Assembly: GCA_017405595.1 (NCBI GenBank)
Contig: JAFRAC010000020.1
Span: forward strand, 1 to 64,000
From: Thermoguttaceae bacterium
Lineage (GTDB): Bacteria > Planctomycetota > Planctomycetia > Pirellulales > Thermoguttaceae
DNA: 64,000 nt
Direction: 5' to 3'
The position numbers and the translations under genes are program-made. Below the pieces are notes generated by a model. It was given only the letters and a program-made list of their open reading frames with translations, did not search any database and had not been told where the DNA came from. Below, in pieces: positions 60,424 through 64,000 of the stretch. Numbering within the stretch: position 1 is the stretch's first letter; every line of letters begins with the position of its first letter.

Positions 60424-61269
60424 TTAACAGGGTCTATTATCGACCGATTGACCCGTCTTTCTTTTCTCTTCAGCGGCGCTTTCCCGGGAATAGAGGGGAA
60501 GAAAATGGAACGGGTCGGCTTTCGGGCAATTTTGGGAAGCGAGCGCGACTCCGCCAGCGGTCGGAATTCCGAGGGGGTCCGGTAAAAAAGCGGGCTGCTG
60601 ATCGGGCAAGAACTTCGCCCGGCGCGACCTGAGAGGGGCTCCGGCATAGAGAACCGGATAGGGACCCGCGGGGGTCTTTTCCGGAACGGAGCCGGGCACG
60701 CCGCCATCGGGACCGCCGGCCGGGGCCGGAGAGAGGATTTCGGTTCTCGGGGCAAGCCAGTCTGAAAGGGGAAGAAGCCGAAAACTGCCGCCGAGAGGGA
60801 CGGGGACCGCCGATTCAAGATTGATGATAAAGTCGCGGGCCGCGACATCGCCCCGCTGCGCATCGATCGAAACGGTCAGAAACGCGGCGCCGCGGCGGAG
60901 CACTTTTTCGTAGACGGGGTTCGAACGGTCGCTTTTGAGCAGGTCCGGGAGAGCGGCGGCGATTTGCCAGGCGGAGGCGTCGAGGGAATTGACCCCGTAG
61001 AGATCGGCTTTGCAGGACCAGGCCAGGATTTTGGCGGTCGTTACGCCGACTCGCAGACCGGTAAATGAGCCGGGCCCGATTGCCGCGGCAACCGCATCTA
61101 AACCGTTCGGACTCCACCCCAATGAAGAGAGGATCGCCTCGATAGCGGGAACAAGGGACTGGGCGCTTCGCTGACCGGCGGGAAGAGGCGATTCGGCGAT
61201 CAGACGGCCGTTTTCGGCACAGGCAACGGTTCCGTTGATTCCGGTAGTTTCGATGGCTAAGAGTTTCAT
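60424..61269 (-). CDS. tsaB: tRNA threonylcarbamoyladenosine biosynthesis protein TsaB
   Basis: The protein has 281 residues. The ASKHA fold begins MKLLAIETTGINGTVACAEN, then LVPAIEAILSS and the family's GPGSFTGLRVGVTTAKILAW (about 68-87), followed by GVNSLDASAWQI. TsaB is the scaffold partner of TsaD in making t6A at position 37 of ANN-decoding tRNAs. The family averages about 230 residues; here a low-complexity, proline- and glycine-rich C-terminal part lengthens it. It is divergent from the phosphoesterase gene, with face-to-face promoters in the gap. Confidence 0.9.
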   Translation of the reverse strand: MKLLAIETTGINGTVACAENGRLIAESPLPAGQRSAQSLVPAIEAILSSLGWSPNGLDAVAAAIGPGSFTGLRVGVTTAKILAWSCKADLYGVNSLDASAWQIAAALPDLLKSDRSNPVYEKVLRRGAAFLTVSIDAQRGDVAARDFIINLESAVPVPLGGSFRLLPLSDWLAPRTEILSPAPAGGPDGGVPGSVPEKTPAGPYPVLYAGAPLRSRRAKFLPDQQPAFLPDPLGIPTAGGVALASQNCPKADPFHFLPLYSRESAAEEKRKTGQSVDNRPC

Positions 61270-61306
61270 CGCGAGGTCGGCGGTTCTTCCTATTTTTTTT
61301 ATTTAT

Positions 61307-61333
61307 ATTATACTAAGTGCTGTGTGTTGACAA
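61307..61333 (-). promoter_or_regulatory. tsaB promoter TTGTCA-15-TATAAT
   Basis: A perfect -10 and a five-of-six -35 on the minus strand with a short spacer. The -35 overlaps that of the opposite promoter. Confidence 0.5.
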
Positions 61334-61351
61334 GTTCGTTCGACCTATAAT
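61327..61351 (+). promoter_or_regulatory. Phosphoesterase promoter TTGACA / TATAAT, short spacer
   Basis: Both boxes are perfect but only 13 bases apart, so strength is uncertain and the -35 may be used only with help. Confidence 0.35.
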
Positions 61352-61375
61352 AGCGATATTTTTAAGGGGCGCTTG

Positions 61376-62161
61376 GTGAAACAGGCCATTATCAGCGACA
61401 TTCACAGCAACCTCGAAGCGTTTCAGGCGGTGCTGGCCGATATGAACGAATTGGGAATCGACGAGGTCTTCTGTCTCGGAGATCTGATCGGTTACGGTCC
61501 GAACCCGAAAGAATGCGTTGATCTTGCGATGAAACCCGAAACGAAGATCAAAGTCTGCATTATGGGGAACCACGACTACGCCGCCGTCTACGAGCCGGGC
61601 GGGTTCAATTCGGTGGCCGAGCAGGCGATCTACTGGACCCGCGAACAGCTCGAACGCGCACGGGACAGCAAAAAAGAGGAACGTCTCGATTTCGTCAGCG
61701 GACAGCTGAAACGCGCTTATCGCGAGGGGGATTTTCTCTTTGTTCACGGATCTCCGAAAAATCCGACCACGGAATATGTCTTTAAGGAAGATGTCCGCGA
61801 CAGCAAGATGGAAAAACTGTTTGGGCTTGTTCCGCACTGCTGCTTTATGGGGCACACGCACGTCCCGGGCGTTTTTACCTGCGACAATTCGCCGACAACC
61901 GTTTTCCCCTACGATTTCGTTTCCCCCGATCAGCTCGAGAACAACCGTTATAAGATCGGATCGGAAAAGGTGATGATTAACGTCGGTTCGGTCGGTCAGC
62001 CCCGCGATCACGATTCCCGGGCCTGCTACGCGGTGCTTTATGACGGGCAGCTTCTCGAGTTCCGCCGCGTTCCCTACGATATCGAAAAAACCTACCAGAA
62101 GATTCTGCAGATCCCGGATCTCGACAATTTCCTCGGAGAACGCCTGAAACAGGGGCGCTGA
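61376..62161 (+). CDS. Metallophosphoesterase (YfcE/diadenosine-tetraphosphatase-like)
   Basis: The protein has about 261 residues, starting with GTG six bases after AAGGGG (VKQAIISDIHSN); a TTG one codon earlier is also possible. The calcineurin-like signature is complete: D-x-H in SDIHSN, GD in FCLGDLIGYGPN, GNHD in MGNHDYAAV, His in FVHGSP, and GHTH in FMGHTHVPG. The enzymes hydrolyse phosphodiester or dinucleotide bonds with two metals. The substrate is open. It lies 90 bases ahead of yidC. Confidence 0.88.
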   Translation: MKQAIISDIHSNLEAFQAVLADMNELGIDEVFCLGDLIGYGPNPKECVDLAMKPETKIKVCIMGNHDYAAVYEPGGFNSVAEQAIYWTREQLERARDSKKEERLDFVSGQLKRAYREGDFLFVHGSPKNPTTEYVFKEDVRDSKMEKLFGLVPHCCFMGHTHVPGVFTCDNSPTTVFPYDFVSPDQLENNRYKIGSEKVMINVGSVGQPRDHDSRACYAVLYDGQLLEFRRVPYDIEKTYQKILQIPDLDNFLGERLKQGR

Positions 62162-62251
62162 CACTGGCGCCAGACTGTTTTCGGCGGCTGCCGGATCTTC
62201 CTCTGTGCTTACGTGCCGGCAAGACGCCGGCGCCGTTTTTGAAAGTGATTT

Positions 62252-64000
62252 ATGCCGATTCCAAAACTCCCTCAATATACGACTCCTCCCTCGATCCCCA
62301 GACGCGGCGCCCCTTCGGCCGACGACGGCAAAAAAGGGGGAGGCTGTTTTAATACGGTCTTGATGATCCTGGTCATGATGTGGGCCATTTCTTTTCTGAC
62401 AAAAAAGAAAGAACCGGCGCCCGCAACCGAGACTCCGGTCGAGCCGCAGGCACAGGTTGAACCGATCGCCGCCGAAACACTCAGCGCCATTGCCGAATCT
62501 CTTCCTGAGGAGATCAAACAGGACGCGCAGAAAACGGTTCCCTCGGAATTTGTGACGCTCGGCAGCCTCGATCCGGAAAGCCCGTATCGGATGCTTGTGA
62601 CCCTCTCGAGCCGGGGGGCCGCGGTAACCCGTGTTGAAATGAATGAAGCCGGGTTCCGCGACTGCGCCGACAATTCCGGTTACCTTGGCCAGATTATCGC
62701 CGACGAGACCGCTGCCGGCGAAGAGAATGCCCAGGGACTGCCGGGGGTCGGTATTCAGACCGTTGGTCCCGGAACGCCCGCCGCCTTGGCCGGACTCCGG
62801 CCGGGTGACCGTATTTTGGCGGTTGCCCGTTCCGAAAACGGTTCGGTTTCCGAACCGGCGGCGACCGGTTCGTTTGACGATTTGCGCAAGGCTCTTTTGG
62901 AGACCCAGCCCGACGAAACCGTTGAGCTGAGTGTTTTGCGCCGTGAGAACCTTCCTTCGGAAGGGGAATCCCTGCCGGAACCGGAAACGGTTCCGGTGAC
63001 CCTGACCGAGGCGCCGCTTCAGGTGATCCGTCCGATGGGCGTGATCGCCAATTACGGCGACTACGTGAATATGGTCGGTCTTCAGGGGGTGTGCCGCGAC
63101 GATTCGAACGACTTGTATGACGTCATGAACGATAAAGAGTTCCATCGGCGGCCGAATACCGATGCTTCCTCGTTCCTGATGACACTTGCCTCGTACGATA
63201 CCGCTGAAAAACTCGAGTGGCCCCTTTACCGTGAAGGGGACCGAAAGACGTCGGCCGGACGGAATTACGCGATCGAAACGGAACTTCCTTTCTACGGGAT
63301 CGGCGGGGAAGGGGAACTCGCTCCTTCGCCTGAAGCGGGGATGAGAAACGGCAACTGGGAATTTGCCGCCGCCGAATCGGATCAGACGACCGCCGTGTTT
63401 CGAAAAGTTCTTCCGGTCCGCCGTCTGGAAATGCGGAAGATCTACCGGCTCAGCGCTTTTGATTCGGCCGGGTCGGGAAAGAAAAAGCAAGGAGAGCGGG
63501 ATTACCATTTGACGCTCACCGTGGAAGTCCGGAACCTCGATGCCGAAAATGCCCATACGGTTTCCTATTTTCTCGACGGCCCCACTTCGCTGCCGGTTGA
63601 GGGACTCTGGTATTCTCTCGGACGAAAGACCGGACCCGGCTGGGGAACCTACGGAATGCACGATATGGTGCTGAAACTGGGGGGGAACAATTTCCGCGTT
63701 TTCCGGTGCAGCGATATCGCCCTCGAAAAGAAGGAAAACAGCCGCCCGAGCGATCCGGTTGCGATCAATTTTATCGGAGTCGATTCGCAGTATTTTGAAG
63801 CGACGATGATTCCGGATCCGAACGCCGAACTTCACGAATATTTGCCGATCCGTGTCGGCGCCCGCCTTTCCGGAAAAGAAACATACACGAACATTTCGTT
63901 CCGCCTGAAAAGCGCCGAGAAGAAACTTGCCCCTGCCGGCCAGCCGGGCGATGTTTCGGCCGAAAGCTATACCGTTTTCGTCGGCCCGAAACGTCCGGCG
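62252..64000 (+). CDS. yidC: Membrane protein insertase YidC, N-terminal part with PDZ-like insert (runs off the window)
   Basis: An open frame from MPIPKLPQYTTPPS continues to the window end (583 residues seen). One transmembrane helix lies at about 32-49 (NTVLMILVMMWAISFL). A proline-rich linker follows, then a large beta-rich periplasmic domain of the YidC_periplas type (LVTLSSRGAAVTRVEM at its start, later VSYFLDGPTSLPVEGLWYSL). Residues about 163-230 form a PDZ-like unit (VGIQTVGPGTPAALAGLRPG, DRILAVA). The conserved insertase core with five helices would follow outside the window. YidC inserts proteins into the inner membrane. GAAAGTGA precedes the start. The assignment rests on the periplasmic domain. 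Confidence 0.78.
   Translation, partial: MPIPKLPQYTTPPSIPRRGAPSADDGKKGGGCFNTVLMILVMMWAISFLTKKKEPAPATETPVEPQAQVEPIAAETLSAIAESLPEEIKQDAQKTVPSEFVTLGSLDPESPYRMLVTLSSRGAAVTRVEMNEAGFRDCADNSGYLGQIIADETAAGEENAQGLPGVGIQTVGPGTPAALAGLRPGDRILAVARSENGSVSEPAATGSFDDLRKALLETQPDETVELSVLRRENLPSEGESLPEPETVPVTLTEAPLQVIRPMGVIANYGDYVNMVGLQGVCRDDSNDLYDVMNDKEFHRRPNTDASSFLMTLASYDTAEKLEWPLYREGDRKTSAGRNYAIETELPFYGIGGEGELAPSPEAGMRNGNWEFAAAESDQTTAVFRKVLPVRRLEMRKIYRLSAFDSAGSGKKKQGERDYHLTLTVEVRNLDAENAHTVSYFLDGPTSLPVEGLWYSLGRKTGPGWGTYGMHDMVLKLGGNNFRVFRCSDIALEKKENSRPSDPVAINFIGVDSQYFEATMIPDPNAELHEYLPIRVGARLSGKETYTNISFRLKSAEKKLAPAGQPGDVSAESYTVFVGPKRPA

Noticed and set aside
61313-63835. An 840-codon antisense frame over the phosphoesterase and yidC
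   Set aside because: The sense strand encodes a complete metallophosphoesterase signature and a YidC N-terminus; the antisense product has no domains.

Overview
The window looks like chromosomal DNA of a planctomycete, probably of the Pirellulales type and perhaps from an anaerobic or gut-associated, glycan-eating lineage. The reasons are a DUF1559 prepilin-like protein with the classical N-terminal methylation motif and the terminal H-x9-DG motif, three large secreted proteins that begin with the planctomycete LEPR-XLL-type motif (here LEERTL) and carry dockerin-like repeats, FG-GAP/VCBS and SGNH proteins, a YidC with a PDZ-like segment in its periplasmic domain, and many secreted sugar enzymes. 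The lineage is an inference from gene content; no 16S gene is present. Coding density is high, and sigma70-like promoters (TTGAca / TATAAT) can be read in front of many operons.

Layout. 1-1.6 kb: tail of an ABC-2 permease, a maltose/galactoside-type O-acetyltransferase, a flavodoxin-like protein and a lipoprotein remnant. 1.7-3.5 kb: first beta-helix/dockerin surface protein. 3.7-5.15 kb: a PIN toxin-antitoxin pair, a decayed integrase-like gene and tRNA-Met(CAU), which together look like the scar of a tRNA-targeted element. 5.2-8.6 kb (minus): FAD oxidoreductase, xylose-isomerase-like enzyme and RmlD-like reductase. 8.7-15 kb (plus): SGNH hydrolase followed by a tightly overlapping glycan operon (FlaA1/PglF-type dehydratase, DegT aminotransferase, GT4 glycosyltransferase, PglC-type phosphoglycosyl transferase). 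15.4-20.4 kb: a small unknown protein, xerC, a soluble histidine kinase, pnp and rpsO. 20.6-30.6 kb: 2-hydroxyacid dehydrogenase, phenylacetate-CoA-ligase-like enzyme, old-yellow-enzyme family protein, secreted alpha-L-rhamnosidase, pyrD and a fumarate-reductase-like flavoprotein. 30.7-35.3 kb: RND efflux adaptor and pump. 35.4-41.8 kb: glgP divergent from galM, a Nif3-like protein, a sugar isomerase-like TIM barrel and an isochorismatase-like hydrolase.

42-58.3 kb is the most distinctive part. A secreted sialidase-like enzyme and a GntR/LacI-hybrid regulator lie on the minus strand beside a small lipoprotein and a DUF1559 protein. Divergent to them are a 1586-residue protein made of four near-repeated beta-helix blocks and a 910-residue chimera whose C-terminal 337 residues are a gap-free, roughly 85 percent identical copy of the nearby free sialidase. 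A sodium:solute symporter and an FG-GAP protein follow. The three beta-helix proteins of the window share one plan: LEERTL N-terminus, beta-helix, choice-of-anchor-Q motif, FN3-like domain and dockerin-like pair. Two of them end in a common 27-residue tail, and in the third that tail is replaced exactly by the sialidase. This suggests a modular carrier system for presenting or assembling enzymes outside the cell, perhaps coupled to uptake by the symporter.

58.4-64 kb: a WYL regulator, cysC, tsaB, a metallophosphoesterase and the start of yidC, which runs off the window. Identities were judged by eye from motifs; no database search was possible.
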